A DNA stretch of 64,000 nt from Collinsella sp. TF06-26 (GCF_002232035.1 NZ_NKXR01000008.1:1-64000), one strand, 5' to 3'. Counted from the stretch's first letter, positions 25,689 through 34,296 are shown. A program made the numbers and translations. Notes: generated by a model from the letters alone, not told the origin.

Positions 25689-26117
25689 ATGTCCAACCAG
25701 GGCAAGAAGGTCAAGACCCATTATCGCGGCACGCTCGATGACGGCACGCAGTTCGATAGCTCCTACGATCGCGGCGAGCCGCTGGAGTTCACCTGCGGCG
25801 CCGGTCAGATGATCAAGGGCTTCGACGCCGCTGTTGTCGACATGCAGGTGGGCGAGAAGAAGACCGTGCACATTCCTGCTGCCGATGCCTACGGCGAGCA
25901 CAATCCCGAGATGGTTCTGACCTTCCCGGCCGAACAGGTTCCCAACATCGAGCAGATCGAGAAGGGCATGAAGCTTTTCCTGTCCACGCCGAGCGGTATG
26001 CCCGTTCCCGCCGTGGTCATCGACGTAACGCCCGAGGCTGTGACGCTCGACGCCAACCACGAGCTGGCCGGCAAGGACCTCAACTTTGATATCGAGCTCG
26101 TTGAGGTCGAGGGTTAG
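25689..26117 (+). CDS. FKBP-type peptidyl-prolyl isomerase, SlyD-like
   Basis: A 142-residue protein with the FKBP fold (THYRGTLDDGTQFDSSYDRGEPLEF, QMIKGFDAAVVDMQVGEKK) and an inserted flap domain (AYGEHNPEMVLTFP), as in SlyD. SlyD-type proteins combine chaperone, isomerase and sometimes nickel-carrier functions. The His/Cys-rich metal-binding tail of E. coli SlyD is absent; the protein ends ELVEVEG. GGAGG precedes the ATG at 25689. The next gene, a UreE-like protein, begins 3 bases after the stop. Confidence 0.93.
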   Translation: MSNQGKKVKTHYRGTLDDGTQFDSSYDRGEPLEFTCGAGQMIKGFDAAVVDMQVGEKKTVHIPAADAYGEHNPEMVLTFPAEQVPNIEQIEKGMKLFLSTPSGMPVPAVVIDVTPEAVTLDANHELAGKDLNFDIELVEVEG

Positions 26118-26120
26118 AGT

Positions 26121-26699
26121 ATGCCTGAACGCTTGGTTTCGACGACATGCTTGGGAAATCTCAACGATCCGTCCTATGAACTCCTGCTTCGCCGGAAGTT
26201 GGGCGGCGTCTTTGAAGTTGACGAGCTACTGTTCGATTGGGACCGGGCTGATGTATGCGCGTTTGCGGGCGTGACGGAGCTGGGGCGCACGATCGATGTT
26301 CGGCTGGATGCTGCCGACGGCGGTCGTCTTGCCGATGGCGACGTGCTCGCCATCGACCGTTCGGGCATGGTGCCCGTGGCGGTTGTCGTGCGCCTGCGCA
26401 GCGCCGAGGTTTATTTGGTCGAAGTCGACCGCATGGATCCGATTGCGCTCGCGCATGCGTGCTGGGAGATCGGCAATATGCACGCGCCGCTTTTCCGAGG
26501 CGATTCGGACGAGCATACCGTGCGCATGTATACGCCGGTGCAGCCTGTTTTGGGCCGCATGCTCCGGGGCGTCGAGGGTGTTCGGCTCTCGGTGGTTACC
26601 CGTGAACTCGATGCGGACCGGCGCTTTGCATCGAGTGCGGCGGAGGCCGTCGTGAGCATGGCTCCCGACTTTACCATCGTAAAAAAGACGCGCGGCTAA
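26121..26699 (+). CDS. UreE-like metallochaperone family protein
   Basis: A 192-residue protein that resembles the nickel chaperone UreE: an N-terminal beta domain followed by ALAHACWEIGNMHAPLF, equivalent to UreE's metal-binding YHLGNRHVPL, with His121 at the expected metal position. The C-terminus LGRMLRGVEGV also fits. No urease genes occur in the window and there is no His-rich tail. It lies 3 bases after the SlyD-like gene, suggesting a shared metal-handling job. Family assignment is from motif recognition and is moderately sure; function is unknown. Confidence 0.65.
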   Translation: MPERLVSTTCLGNLNDPSYELLLRRKLGGVFEVDELLFDWDRADVCAFAGVTELGRTIDVRLDAADGGRLADGDVLAIDRSGMVPVAVVVRLRSAEVYLVEVDRMDPIALAHACWEIGNMHAPLFRGDSDEHTVRMYTPVQPVLGRMLRGVEGVRLSVVTRELDADRRFASSAAEAVVSMAPDFTIVKKTRG

Positions 26700-26781
26700 G
26701 CGCGTATATACGCAAGGCGGGCTTTGAGGGGCGACCAATCAAGGTCCGTCTTGCTGTTGATAGGAGGCTTTGGGGAAGCAT

Positions 26782-27579
26782 ATGGGTCTTGAGGGAATCA
26801 AGCTGATTGCATGCGATTTGGACGGCACGTTGCTGCATCCGGGGGAGCGCGAGCCGCGTTCCGAGGCCTTTGAACTCATCGATGAACTGCATCGTCGCGG
26901 TATCGTGTTTATGCCGGCGAGCGGCCGTCAATATGCGAGCTTGCGCTACCTGTTTGCCCCGGTGGCCGATGAGCTCGCCTATGTATGCGAAAACGGAGCC
27001 CTGGTGATGAGCGAGGGGCGTGCCGTTGTCAAGCGCTCTATGGAGCGTGACCTGGCGATGGATATCGCGAATGCCGTGGTCGCCTACCCCCATGCCGACG
27101 TTACCCTTTCCTGCGAGGGGCACCTCTACACCATAAGCGGCAACGATGCGTTCGTCGACCATTTGCGCTATGAGGTCCACTGCGATGTGGCGGTGGTCGA
27201 CCGCCCCGAGGACATCGACGAGGACGTCATTAAGATTGCCTTCCAGACGCCCGAGGTGGATCAGCCGGCGGCCCTGGAGTATTTCGAGTGCCTCTTTAGC
27301 GACCGTGTCGACGTGATGACGTCGGGAACCGAGTGGACGGACTTTATCGGCTTTGATTCGGGTAAGGGTTCCGCGCTTGCCGATTACGGTCGTGCCCTGG
27401 GAATTTCGCCCGATGAGATGATGGCGTTTGGCGATAACGAAAACGACCGCGACATGCTCAACGTAGTGGGCCATCCCTATCTAATGGAGAGCTGCAATCC
27501 CTCTATGCGTGGCATCAACGACCGCGTCCGTTACGTACGCACGGTCGAAGAGGAGCTGCGTCGTCTACTTGCTGAGTAG
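26782..27579 (+). CDS. Cof-type HAD-IIB phosphatase
   Basis: A 265-residue haloacid-dehalogenase-family sugar-phosphate or flavin-phosphate phosphatase. Nucleophile motif ACDLDGTLLHP (Asp12, Asp14), motif II ASGR, and C-terminal motif MMAFGDNENDRDML are present, with a type IIB cap between. The ATG at 26782 follows GGGGAAG; a TTG four codons upstream has AGGAGG too close. Substrate cannot be predicted. It ends 15 bases from the convergent perR gene. Confidence 0.9.
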   Translation: MGLEGIKLIACDLDGTLLHPGEREPRSEAFELIDELHRRGIVFMPASGRQYASLRYLFAPVADELAYVCENGALVMSEGRAVVKRSMERDLAMDIANAVVAYPHADVTLSCEGHLYTISGNDAFVDHLRYEVHCDVAVVDRPEDIDEDVIKIAFQTPEVDQPAALEYFECLFSDRVDVMTSGTEWTDFIGFDSGKGSALADYGRALGISPDEMMAFGDNENDRDMLNVVGHPYLMESCNPSMRGINDRVRYVRTVEEELRRLLAE

Positions 27580-27594
27580 GCATGTCCCAAACAT

Positions 27595-27975
27595 CTACCG
27601 GCAGTCGGGGCAGAGACCCTCGAAGATGGTGTAGTGCGACGTGACGTGCCAGCCGATTTGCTCGGACGCCTTGGCGTCGAGCTGGGCGTCGAAGGGGAGT
27701 GGCACGTCGATGACGCGGCTGCACGAGGTGCAGATGATATGTGCGTGCGGCTCGATGGTGCGATCGAAGCGGCTGCCGCCCGGCGTCTTGATGGAGAGGA
27801 TCTCGCCGGCGTCGGCCAAGAGATTGAGATTGCGGTAGACCGTACCGCGGCTGATTTTGTCATCCTGCGCGCGCACGACGTTGTAGATTTCGTCGGCGGT
27901 GGGATGGTTATAGCTTTGGCGCACAGCGTCAAGAACCAGCTTTCGCTGCCTGGTATTCCTTCTTTGCACCGCCAT
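27595..27975 (-). CDS. perR: Fur-family peroxide-type repressor
   Basis: A 126-residue Fur-family regulator with an N-terminal winged helix (SRGTVYRNLNLLADAGEI). The structural zinc site is made of Cys82, Cys85, Cys122 and Cys125. The second site matches PerR spacing: His24, Asp71, His77, His79 and Asp90 correspond to B. subtilis PerR His37, Asp85, His91, His93 and Asp104. Asp90, where Fur has Glu, favours a peroxide sensor over an iron sensor. No oxidative-stress gene lies directly beside it, so targets are elsewhere. AT-rich sequence upstream (27976-28036) may carry its own operator. Confidence 0.85.
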   Translation of the reverse strand: MAVQRRNTRQRKLVLDAVRQSYNHPTADEIYNVVRAQDDKISRGTVYRNLNLLADAGEILSIKTPGGSRFDRTIEPHAHIICTSCSRVIDVPLPFDAQLDAKASEQIGWHVTSHYTIFEGLCPDCR

Positions 27976-28036
27976 GCGCCTCGCCTCTTTTCTATCAACG
28001 GTCGTAGGTAAATGATATCGTATTTAGCACACAATA

Positions 28037-28447
28037 CTAATAACGAGGAATGAAACCGTCTTCATTGGCAAGTGGGGCTCGGGCCTGGGCGTCTACGAGG
28101 CGAAAACGCGTTCCCATGCGCTCGTAGGAGGCGTGAAGCGCCTCGAGATGAGATAGGATGTTTGCCGGAGCTCCCTGTATCTCCATCTCGACCGAGCCGT
28201 CTTCCATGTTACGCACCCAGCCGGTGAGTGCGCGTGCCTGCGCGAGGTTGGTGTTGGTAAAGCGAAAACCGACGCCCTGGACTTGCCCCGCCCAGCGCAG
28301 GAAATAACGCAGGGGAGTGTCTTGAGTGGCCTCGTCGCTTGCGAGCACAGTAAGCCTGCGGCGCAACTCGAGCTCAATGTTTGATGGTTTTTGAGGCTCT
28401 CGACTGCCGCCGGTGACGCTGGAGAAGAACGCATCGAAGAAGCCCAT
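28037..28447 (-). CDS. acylphosphatase with N-terminal extension
   Basis: Hydrolyses acyl phosphates such as acetyl phosphate. The acylphosphatase domain occupies about residues 46-130, with catalytic Arg62 in GQVQGVGFRF and Asn80 in GWVRN, followed by DGSVEMEIQG. A 45-residue N-terminal extension (MGFFDAFFSSVTGG) is not part of the family's 90-residue norm. The gene starts 2 bases after the stop of the upstream Gfo/Idh gene, so they are co-transcribed. Confidence 0.9.
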   Translation of the reverse strand: MGFFDAFFSSVTGGSREPQKPSNIELELRRRLTVLASDEATQDTPLRYFLRWAGQVQGVGFRFTNTNLAQARALTGWVRNMEDGSVEMEIQGAPANILSHLEALHASYERMGTRFRLVDAQARAPLANEDGFIPRY

Positions 28448-28449
28448 CG

Positions 28450-29556
28450 CTAGGCCTGCTTGCCTGCGTCGGACGGGAAGGTAATGCCGGCCTGCTGGCG
28501 CACGGCATCCATGATGCGCAATGAGACGAGCGTGACATCGCGGTAGTGGCCAAGTTCGTGACGTCCCGCCGGGGTCTCCCAAATCTCCTCCTTAACGTTA
28601 TCGATGCCGCCGATGGCGGTGATAAAGTCTGTGAGTTCGTATTCCATAGTGTTGCTCGATTTGGGCAGGTCGAGCACGCGGCCGTTGTCGCCCTGTTCGC
28701 GCGGTGCCTCGGTCGCCGAGCCGCGTACGACATCGCCGCGATAGTCGATGCGGACATTGCGGGGCGCGGACAGATGGTCGATCTGGATAGTGCCACGCTC
28801 GCCTTCGATCTGCGAGGGCAGCAGGTCATTTGTTATTTTGGAGTGCGCGAGCTCGACGGAGATACGCCCTCCGCCGTAGCTGGCGAGAATGGAACCGCAA
28901 CCGTCGATGGGACCATGGGTGAGCTCTTGCGTTGAGGGGTCGAGCAGCGTGGTCATGCTGGTGAGACCAGAGGGCATGCCGAAGATCTCGACCATGGGCT
29001 CGACGGCGTAGACGCCAATGTCCATGAGGGAACCCGATGCCATATTGCAGTCGAAGATATTGGTGGCGCGCCCCGCGAGAACCTCGTTGTAGCGCGAAGA
29101 ATACTTGCCAAAGCGCAATGAGGCGCGGCGGATGGGGGCGATCTCGCCCAGGACGTCCTCGATGGCGTGGAAGGCGGGATCGTGGAGGGGACGCATGGCC
29201 TCGAGGGCCACGACACCTGCTGCCTCGGCAGCGCGGAAGACTTCCAGAGCCTGCGCTTCGGTGGCGCAGAAGGGCTTCTCGACGATGACGTGCTTGCCAC
29301 CGGCGATGCAGGCAAGGGCCTGCTCGTAGTGGAGCGCATTGGGGCTGCCGATGTAGACGGCGTCGACGTCGGCGGCTGTCGCGAGCTCATCGAGTGAAGT
29401 AAAGTTTCGCTCGCCACCGCGCTCGGCGGTAAAGGCAGCACCGCGATTGGCATCGCGTGAAAGCGTGCCCACAAACGCGGCTTGGTCGTTGGCGTTGACG
29501 ACTTGGATAAAGTCGTCAGTGATCATGGATGTGCCGATGGTCGCGATGCGCAGCAT
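28450..29556 (-). CDS. Gfo/Idh/MocA-family oxidoreductase
   Basis: A 368-residue NAD(P)-dependent sugar or cyclitol dehydrogenase-like protein. An N-terminal Rossmann fold (MLRIATIGTSMITDDFI) includes the family's VIVEKPFCATEAQA motif, and the C-terminal domain contains SGSLMDIGVYAVEPM. The first turn reads GTSMI rather than the usual GxGxxG, so cofactor binding may be altered. AGGGGGA precedes the ATG. It is upstream of the acylphosphatase gene on the same strand. Substrate unknown. Confidence 0.87.
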   Translation of the reverse strand: MLRIATIGTSMITDDFIQVVNANDQAAFVGTLSRDANRGAAFTAERGGERNFTSLDELATAADVDAVYIGSPNALHYEQALACIAGGKHVIVEKPFCATEAQALEVFRAAEAAGVVALEAMRPLHDPAFHAIEDVLGEIAPIRRASLRFGKYSSRYNEVLAGRATNIFDCNMASGSLMDIGVYAVEPMVEIFGMPSGLTSMTTLLDPSTQELTHGPIDGCGSILASYGGGRISVELAHSKITNDLLPSQIEGERGTIQIDHLSAPRNVRIDYRGDVVRGSATEAPREQGDNGRVLDLPKSSNTMEYELTDFITAIGGIDNVKEEIWETPAGRHELGHYRDVTLVSLRIMDAVRQQAGITFPSDAGKQA

Positions 29557-29629
29557 ACGTCCCCCTTGCGTTGTTTGGTCTACAGGATGAGTGTAGCGCG
29601 TGGGGATATAAAGCTGCGCGAAAACGCTA

Positions 29630-30115
29630 TTACAGGTCGCTCTCGTTAAAGCCGGCGTCGATATCGAGGTTGCTGCCGTCGGCCGCCGTGGTGGCGAGCT
29701 CATCGCAGCGCTCGTTGAGCTCGTGACCGGCGTGACCCTTAACCCAGATGAACTCAACCTTGTGCTTGCTTTTGGCGGTGAGTAGGCGCTCCCACAGGTC
29801 GCGGTTCTTGACGGGTTGCTTGTTGGCGGTTTTCCATCCGCGCTTTTTCCAGCCGTCGATCCAGTGCTTGTTAAAGGCGTTGACGACGTACTGCGAATCG
29901 GAATGGACTTCGACCTCGCAAGGGCGGTTGAGCGCCTCGAGCGCCACGATAACGGCCATGAGTTCCATGCGGTTGTTGGTGGTCTTGGCGTAGCCGCGCG
30001 AAAGCTCGGAGGTGAAGGTCTTGCCGGCGGGGTTGGTGTATTTGAGCACGGCGCCGTAGCCGCCGCGTCCCGGATTTGATCGGGCCGAGCCGTCGGTGTA
30101 GATGATGACCTTCAC
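29630..30115 (-). CDS. rnhA: ribonuclease HI
   Basis: Cleaves RNA in RNA-DNA hybrids. The 161-residue protein has the DEDD residues Asp8 ([11 protein letters not shown]), Glu51 (NNRMELMA), Asp73 (HSDSQYVV) and Asp138 (NERCDELA), plus the basic handle region [20 protein letters not shown]. It starts with GTG preceded by AAAGGAAG. The C-terminal [18 protein letters not shown] is an acidic tail. It lies between the LysR and Gfo/Idh genes on the same strand. Confidence 0.96.
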   Translation of the reverse strand: MKVIIYTDGSARSNPGRGGYGAVLKYTNPAGKTFTSELSRGYAKTTNNRMELMAVIVALEALNRPCEVEVHSDSQYVVNAFNKHWIDGWKKRGWKTANKQPVKNRDLWERLLTAKSKHKVEFIWVKGHAGHELNERCDELATTAADGSNLDIDAGFNESDL

Positions 30116-30214
30116 GGGCTTCCTTTCGTTGAGTGCATTTCATGTGAGTGACCATTGTAGCGCCATGCCCGCCGGGGGCCAGCAATCTACGATTTCTACC
30201 CCGTCTTCCGACTG

Positions 30215-31117
30215 TTAGTTGGCATGGATGATGCGGTTGAGCTCGTCGAGGTATTGCTGCAAGAGGAGAGAGGGCTTGCGCTCGTCGTGCATGATGTAGC
30301 CAACGTGCATCGTTGGGGCGTCTGCTAGCGGGATCGATGCCATGCCCCATTGCATTTCATTGGAGAGGACACCGGTCGACAGGGTGTAACCGTTCGACGT
30401 GATAAGTAAGTTAGTAAGTGTTCCGCGGTCCGAGATTCGTATGTTGCGGTCGCAAGGGATATAGCTAAAAGGTTCCTCGGCGTAATAGAAGGAGTTTGAG
30501 GTTCCCTGCTCAAAGCTGTAGCGCGTATAGGGCGTGAGGTCGGCAAGGGACAGCTGCGGGCGGCGTGCGAGCGGGTGGCGCTCGCTAACGAAGACGTGGA
30601 CCGTCGCGTCGAATAGGGGATGGAAGCTTGCGCGGGCATCGGCGAAGGCCTTCTGCAGAACGCGGGCGTTAAAGTCATCCAGATACAGAATGCCGATATC
30701 GCTGCGAAACGCACGGACGTCATCGATGATCTGCGATGTGGTGGTCTCGCGCATGATGAACTCGAACTTGCTGTCGCGGCAGCGCTCGACCACGTTGACA
30801 AAGGCCTCGACCGAAAAGGCGTAGTGCTGGGCGGAAATGGCGAGGCGGGCTTGCGGGGTGCCGCCGTCCTCGTAGCGCGCCTCGAGCATGTCGGCCTGCT
30901 CTACGACCTGGCGCGCATAGCCCAAAAGCTCGGTGCCGTCGTTGGTGAGCGTGACGCCGCGGCTGGAGCGCGTAAAGATCTCCAGATGGAGCTCTTGTTC
31001 TAGGCTTTTGACGGCGTTTGAGATGTTGGACTGAGCGGTATAGAGGCGCTGAGCTGCGGCGTTGATTGAGCCGGACTCTGCCACGGCGATCAGAAAGCGA
31101 AGCTGCTGAAGGGTCAT
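30215..31117 (-). CDS. LysR-family transcriptional regulator
   Basis: A 300-residue regulator with an N-terminal winged helix-turn-helix (MTLQQLRFLIAVAESGSINAAAQRL, SNISNAVKSLE) and a periplasmic-binding-like effector domain. It resembles CysB/CysL-type regulators in placement: it is divergent from metY, 273 bases away, with a dyad operator next to its own start. AAAGGA lies eight bases before the ATG. It probably controls metY and itself in response to sulfur status; the effector is unknown. Confidence 0.93.
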   Translation of the reverse strand: MTLQQLRFLIAVAESGSINAAAQRLYTAQSNISNAVKSLEQELHLEIFTRSSRGVTLTNDGTELLGYARQVVEQADMLEARYEDGGTPQARLAISAQHYAFSVEAFVNVVERCRDSKFEFIMRETTTSQIIDDVRAFRSDIGILYLDDFNARVLQKAFADARASFHPLFDATVHVFVSERHPLARRPQLSLADLTPYTRYSFEQGTSNSFYYAEEPFSYIPCDRNIRISDRGTLTNLLITSNGYTLSTGVLSNEMQWGMASIPLADAPTMHVGYIMHDERKPSLLLQQYLDELNRIIHAN

Positions 31118-31137
31118 CGGTGCCCGTCCTTTCGATA

Positions 31138-31158
31138 GTTATCTATAAAACAGATAAC
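31138..31158. promoter_or_regulatory. LysR-type operator dyad
   Basis: GTTATCT-ATAAAAC-AGATAAC is a perfect 7-bp dyad with a 7-base spacer. It lies 21 bases upstream of the LysR start and on the metY side, matching the usual position of an autoregulatory LysR box. Confidence 0.7.
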
Positions 31159-31275
31159 AAGTTAGCGCTTATAAGTGATTGACCGAGGGAGACAATGCTC
31201 GTACTATTCAAAACACACAAAGGCGGTAGGTTATTAAGCCGACCACGGAATCGGGGCGCGAAAGGAGGCCCGCAT

Positions 31276-31329
31276 ATGAATTGCTTACCAAGACGAATGC
31301 CGGGCTCCTGTTTGCGCCCGTCGGCGTGA
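31276..31329 (+). CDS. candidate leader peptide upstream of metY (MNCLPRRMPGSCLRPSA)
   Basis: A 17-codon ORF has a near-ideal ribosome-binding site, AAAGGAGG, seven bases before its ATG. The peptide contains two cysteines (residues 3 and 12) and two methionines (1 and 8). It lies in the metY leader, 61 bases before that gene. Its length, RR pair and the cysteine near the end resemble the short sulfur-gene leader peptides known in actinobacteria, so it could sense cysteine supply by ribosome stalling. A possible stem GCCGGGC / GCCCGTCGGC overlaps its 3' half. Confidence 0.65.
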   Translation: MNCLPRRMPGSCLRPSA

Positions 31330-31390
31330 TCAGGAGACAGCGACTTACTTCTCTCTTTTTACTTACTTTCGTTCGATCAAGGAGATCATC

Positions 31391-32701
31391 ATGAGCCGGT
31401 TCATCAACAACCCCGAGCACACCTTTGGTTTCGATACCCTGCAGCTGCACGTTGGCCAGGAGAGCGCCGATCCCGCATCCGACTCCCGTGCCGTGCCTAT
31501 CTACCAGACCACGAGCTATGTGTTCCGCAACTCCCAGCACGCCGCCGACCGCTTTGGTCTTGCCGACGCCGGTAACATCTACGGCCGTCTGACCAACTCC
31601 ACCCAGGGCGTCTTTGAGGACCGTATCGCCGCGCTCGAGGGTGGCGTGGCCGGTCTTGCCGTCGCCTCCGGTGCCGCTGCCATCACCTATACCCTGCAGG
31701 CTCTTGCCCAGGCTGGTGACCACGTGGTGGCTCAGAAGACCATCTACGGTGGCTCCTACAACCTGCTCGAGCATACGCTCTCCCAGTTTGGCGTCGAGAC
31801 CACCTTTGTCGATGCTCATAACCTGGAAGAGGTTGAGGGTGCCATCAAGGACAACACCACGGTCATCTATCTCGAGACGCTCGGCAACCCCAACTCTGAC
31901 ATCCCCAACATCGACGCCATCTCCGAGATCGCCAAGAAGCACGGTCTGCCGGTTGTCGTCGACAACACCTTCGGCACCCCGTATCTGTTCCGTCCGCTGG
32001 AGCATGGCGCCAACATCGTTGTCCACTCCGCAACCAAGTTCATCGGCGGCCACGGCACCTCGCTGGGCGGTGTGATCGTCGATGGCGGCAACTTCGACTG
32101 GAAGGCGAGCGGCAAGTATGCGCAGATCGCCGAGCCCAACCCCTCCTACCATGGCGTCTCGTTTGCCGAGGCTGCCGGTCCCGCCGCCTTCGCGACCTAT
32201 GTCCGCGCTATCCTGCTGCGTGACGAGGGCGCCTGCATCAGCCCGTTCAACGCCTGGGTCCTGCTCCAGGGCACCGAGACTCTGTCGCTGCGCGTCGACC
32301 GTCATGTCGAGAACACCAAGAAGGTCGTTGAGTTCCTGGCTGGTGACAGCCACGTCGCCAAGGTGAACCACCCGAGCCTGCCTGAGCACCCCGATCACGA
32401 GCTCTATCAGAAGTACTTCCCCAACGGCGGCGCTTCGATCTTCACCTTTGAGATTAAGGGTGGCCAGGAGGCAGCTTGGAAGTTCATCGATCATCTGCAG
32501 GTGTTCTCGCTGCTCGCCAACGTGGCCGACGTCAAGTCGCTCGTCGTGCACCCGGCTACCACCACGCACTCCCAGCTCTCTGCCGAGGAGCTCGCCGAGC
32601 AGAACATCACGCCCTCCACGATCCGTCTTTCCATCGGTACCGAGAACGCCGAGGACATCATTTGGGATCTGAAGCAGGCCTTCGCCGCGCTGGACGAGTA
32701 A
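31391..32701 (+). CDS. metY: O-acetylhomoserine sulfhydrylase
   Basis: PLP-dependent Cys/Met-metabolism enzyme that makes homocysteine from O-acetylhomoserine and sulfide. The 436-residue length and start (FGFDTLQLHVGQESADPASDSRAVPIYQTTSYVF) are typical of MetY rather than of shorter cystathionine synthases. The PLP lysine is Lys216 in SATKFIGGHGTSLGG. AAGGAG precedes the ATG. Regulation by the divergent LysR protein and by the upstream leader ORF is likely. A strong terminator follows. Confidence 0.95.
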   Translation: MSRFINNPEHTFGFDTLQLHVGQESADPASDSRAVPIYQTTSYVFRNSQHAADRFGLADAGNIYGRLTNSTQGVFEDRIAALEGGVAGLAVASGAAAITYTLQALAQAGDHVVAQKTIYGGSYNLLEHTLSQFGVETTFVDAHNLEEVEGAIKDNTTVIYLETLGNPNSDIPNIDAISEIAKKHGLPVVVDNTFGTPYLFRPLEHGANIVVHSATKFIGGHGTSLGGVIVDGGNFDWKASGKYAQIAEPNPSYHGVSFAEAAGPAAFATYVRAILLRDEGACISPFNAWVLLQGTETLSLRVDRHVENTKKVVEFLAGDSHVAKVNHPSLPEHPDHELYQKYFPNGGASIFTFEIKGGQEAAWKFIDHLQVFSLLANVADVKSLVVHPATTTHSQLSAEELAEQNITPSTIRLSIGTENAEDIIWDLKQAFAALDE

Positions 32702-32761
32702 GGCGACTTGTGCAAGGACCCCTTGCGACTCGATAGGTATAACTGCATAAAATGCCTGCTC

Positions 32762-32802
32762 AAGGCGCCTGCGCAAGCAATGGTTGCGCAGGCGCCTTTT
32801 TT
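32762..32802 (+). terminator. terminator after metY
   Basis: A perfect 15-bp stem (AAGGCGCCTGCGCAA, 32762-32776 with 32784-32798) runs into a TTTTTT tract. Confidence 0.95.
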
Positions 32803-33013
32803 GCATAGGAAGGGCGCTATTACAGGGTTTTTGGCATGCTTTATGCATTCGAGTTGTGGAAAACTCCTGTTGAGAGGATGTGAGTTTTACGCAATTGACG
32901 TGCGCCTTTTGAGTAAAACCGCAGGTCGCGATTTGCTCGAGGTACTATGCAGCGCGATCGAATCACACGCAGCTCAAACGCAGCAAAAACGCACTACGGA
33001 GGTTTCCAGCTAC
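32803..33013 (+). promoter_or_regulatory. upstream region of the secreted-protein gene
   Basis: About 210 bases with no gene. GTTTTAC and GTAAAAC form a 7-bp dyad around 32883-32922 that encloses a TTGACG; no convincing -10 partner was found. CGGAGG stands 11 bases before the ATG at 33014. Confidence 0.3.
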
Positions 33014-33790
33014 ATGAGGATCGATTCACGAAAACCGAAAGCCGCTGCCCTTTCCGCCGCTCTGACCGTGGCACTTTTGGCGGGCGCCGGTGCAACTGAT
33101 GCCCACGCCGCAACACTGTCCGATACGGTTGGATCTACGCCGTCCGAGGCGACGCTGGTACAGCCCGTTGATTATCGCGGCGATGGTTATGGTTCCATGC
33201 AGGAGTGGAACGCCTCGATGGAGGCCAAGCGCGATTCCCTTGAGATGCGCGCTCAGATCATTATGAATATGTATGGCGACTATGCTACCGATGACGAGCG
33301 CGCTGTGCTGCAGGGTTGTATCGACGGTGCGGGTAGTCTGTTGACGATGGGGGAGGTCGACGCGAAGTCGACCGAGCTCGATGAGCTGCGCACTGCGCTT
33401 GAGAATGCCAAGCGCGAAGCGCTCGAGGCCGCTGCCGCCGAGGCGGAGGCTGCCGAGGCCGCCCAGGCTTCGTATTACAACGCCGGCTCCGGCTCGTCTT
33501 ACACGTCTGCTGCGTATTACGCGAACGGCTCGGGTCTGACGCGCTCGAGCGGCGTCAATAACTATAACGGCCGCCGCGAGACTTATTACAGCAGCAACGT
33601 GTTGTATCACCACCGCACGGGCGAATGGACGCAGGATTCTGAGGGCTTCTGGCGCGATTCCGACGGCTATTACGTTGTTGCCGCGGGCGATATGGCCCAG
33701 GGCTCGACCTTTACGGGCTCCAAGGGTGATTGCAAGGTCTATGACTCCGGCTGCGCCGCCGGAACCACCGACTACTACACCGGTTGGTAA
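33014..33790 (+). CDS. secreted protein of unknown function
   Basis: A 258-residue protein with a Sec signal peptide (basic RIDSRKPK, hydrophobic ALSAALTVALLAG, probable cleavage after AHA at about 32). A helical, coiled-coil-like segment (about 70-150) ends in an Ala/Glu-rich stretch (EALEAAAAEAEAAEAAQ). A Ser/Tyr/Gly/Asn-rich linker follows, then a C-terminal module (YHHRTGEWTQDSEGFWRDSDGYYVVAAGDMA). That module faintly resembles short surface domains of clostridial and coriobacterial wall proteins and contains two cysteines that may form a disulfide. I do not recognise the family. Confidence 0.8.
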   Translation: MRIDSRKPKAAALSAALTVALLAGAGATDAHAATLSDTVGSTPSEATLVQPVDYRGDGYGSMQEWNASMEAKRDSLEMRAQIIMNMYGDYATDDERAVLQGCIDGAGSLLTMGEVDAKSTELDELRTALENAKREALEAAAAEAEAAEAAQASYYNAGSGSSYTSAAYYANGSGLTRSSGVNNYNGRRETYYSSNVLYHHRTGEWTQDSEGFWRDSDGYYVVAAGDMAQGSTFTGSKGDCKVYDSGCAAGTTDYYTGW

Positions 33791-33981
33791 TCTGCCATCA
33801 GAGCAAAATAGGCACATGATGGGCGGGCGTCTTTACTGAGCTTTTAGGCAACGTAAAGCCGCCCTTTCTTTATGTGCGTTTGAGTTAACAGAGCCCTTAC
33901 CGTGGCGGTACGCTGGGCGTATGCATGCGGGGCACACTGGTTCATGAGAAATAAGGTCTTTCTCGTGGAGGAAGTGGTCTC

Positions 33982-34188
33982 ATGAACGCTCGAGATATCG
34001 CTATCGCCGCCGTCGCATTGGTACTTGGCTGTCTTGGCCCTACAGCTGCGTTTGTCGCAGGCATGCAGGGCTCGTGCGGGGCTGCTCCTATTGTGGTCGG
34101 CGCGCTCATCGCATCAGCGCTGCTGGGAAGTGCGGGCGTGACCCTTTGCCGCGATGACGAGGACGAGACGCCGCAGGTGCGGCGCTAG
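33982..34188 (+). CDS. small two-span membrane protein
   Basis: A 68-residue protein with two hydrophobic segments (about 5-27 and 36-57) separated by GMQGSCGAAP, and a charged tail CRDDEDETPQVRR. A GTGGAGGA site about ten bases before the ATG supports translation. It stands alone between the secreted-protein gene and a terminator. Family and function are unknown. Confidence 0.7.
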   Translation: MNARDIAIAAVALVLGCLGPTAAFVAGMQGSCGAAPIVVGALIASALLGSAGVTLCRDDEDETPQVRR

Positions 34189-34225
34189 CCGTTGTGAAGC
34201 TGGTTTTGCCCATAGATGAAGAAGG

Positions 34226-34263
34226 AAGCCGCCGCAAGGGGAGTGCCCTTTGCGGCGGTTTTT
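34226..34263. terminator. terminator between convergent genes
   Basis: GCCGCCGCAAGGG and CCCTTTGCGGCGG form a long stem around GAGTG, with TTTTT on the plus side. It lies between the small membrane protein gene and the convergent panE gene. Confidence 0.9.
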
Positions 34264-34296
34264 GATATTGAGACTGTTGGATGCGGTGCGGCGGCG

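Noticed and set aside
26121-26699. Part of a urease cluster
   Set aside because: No ureABC, ureD, ureF or ureG genes are nearby; only the UreE-like protein is present.
31159-31390. SAM or T-box riboswitch before metY
   Set aside because: Neither the SAM-I core nor a T-box sequence was found; the leader ORF explains the region better.
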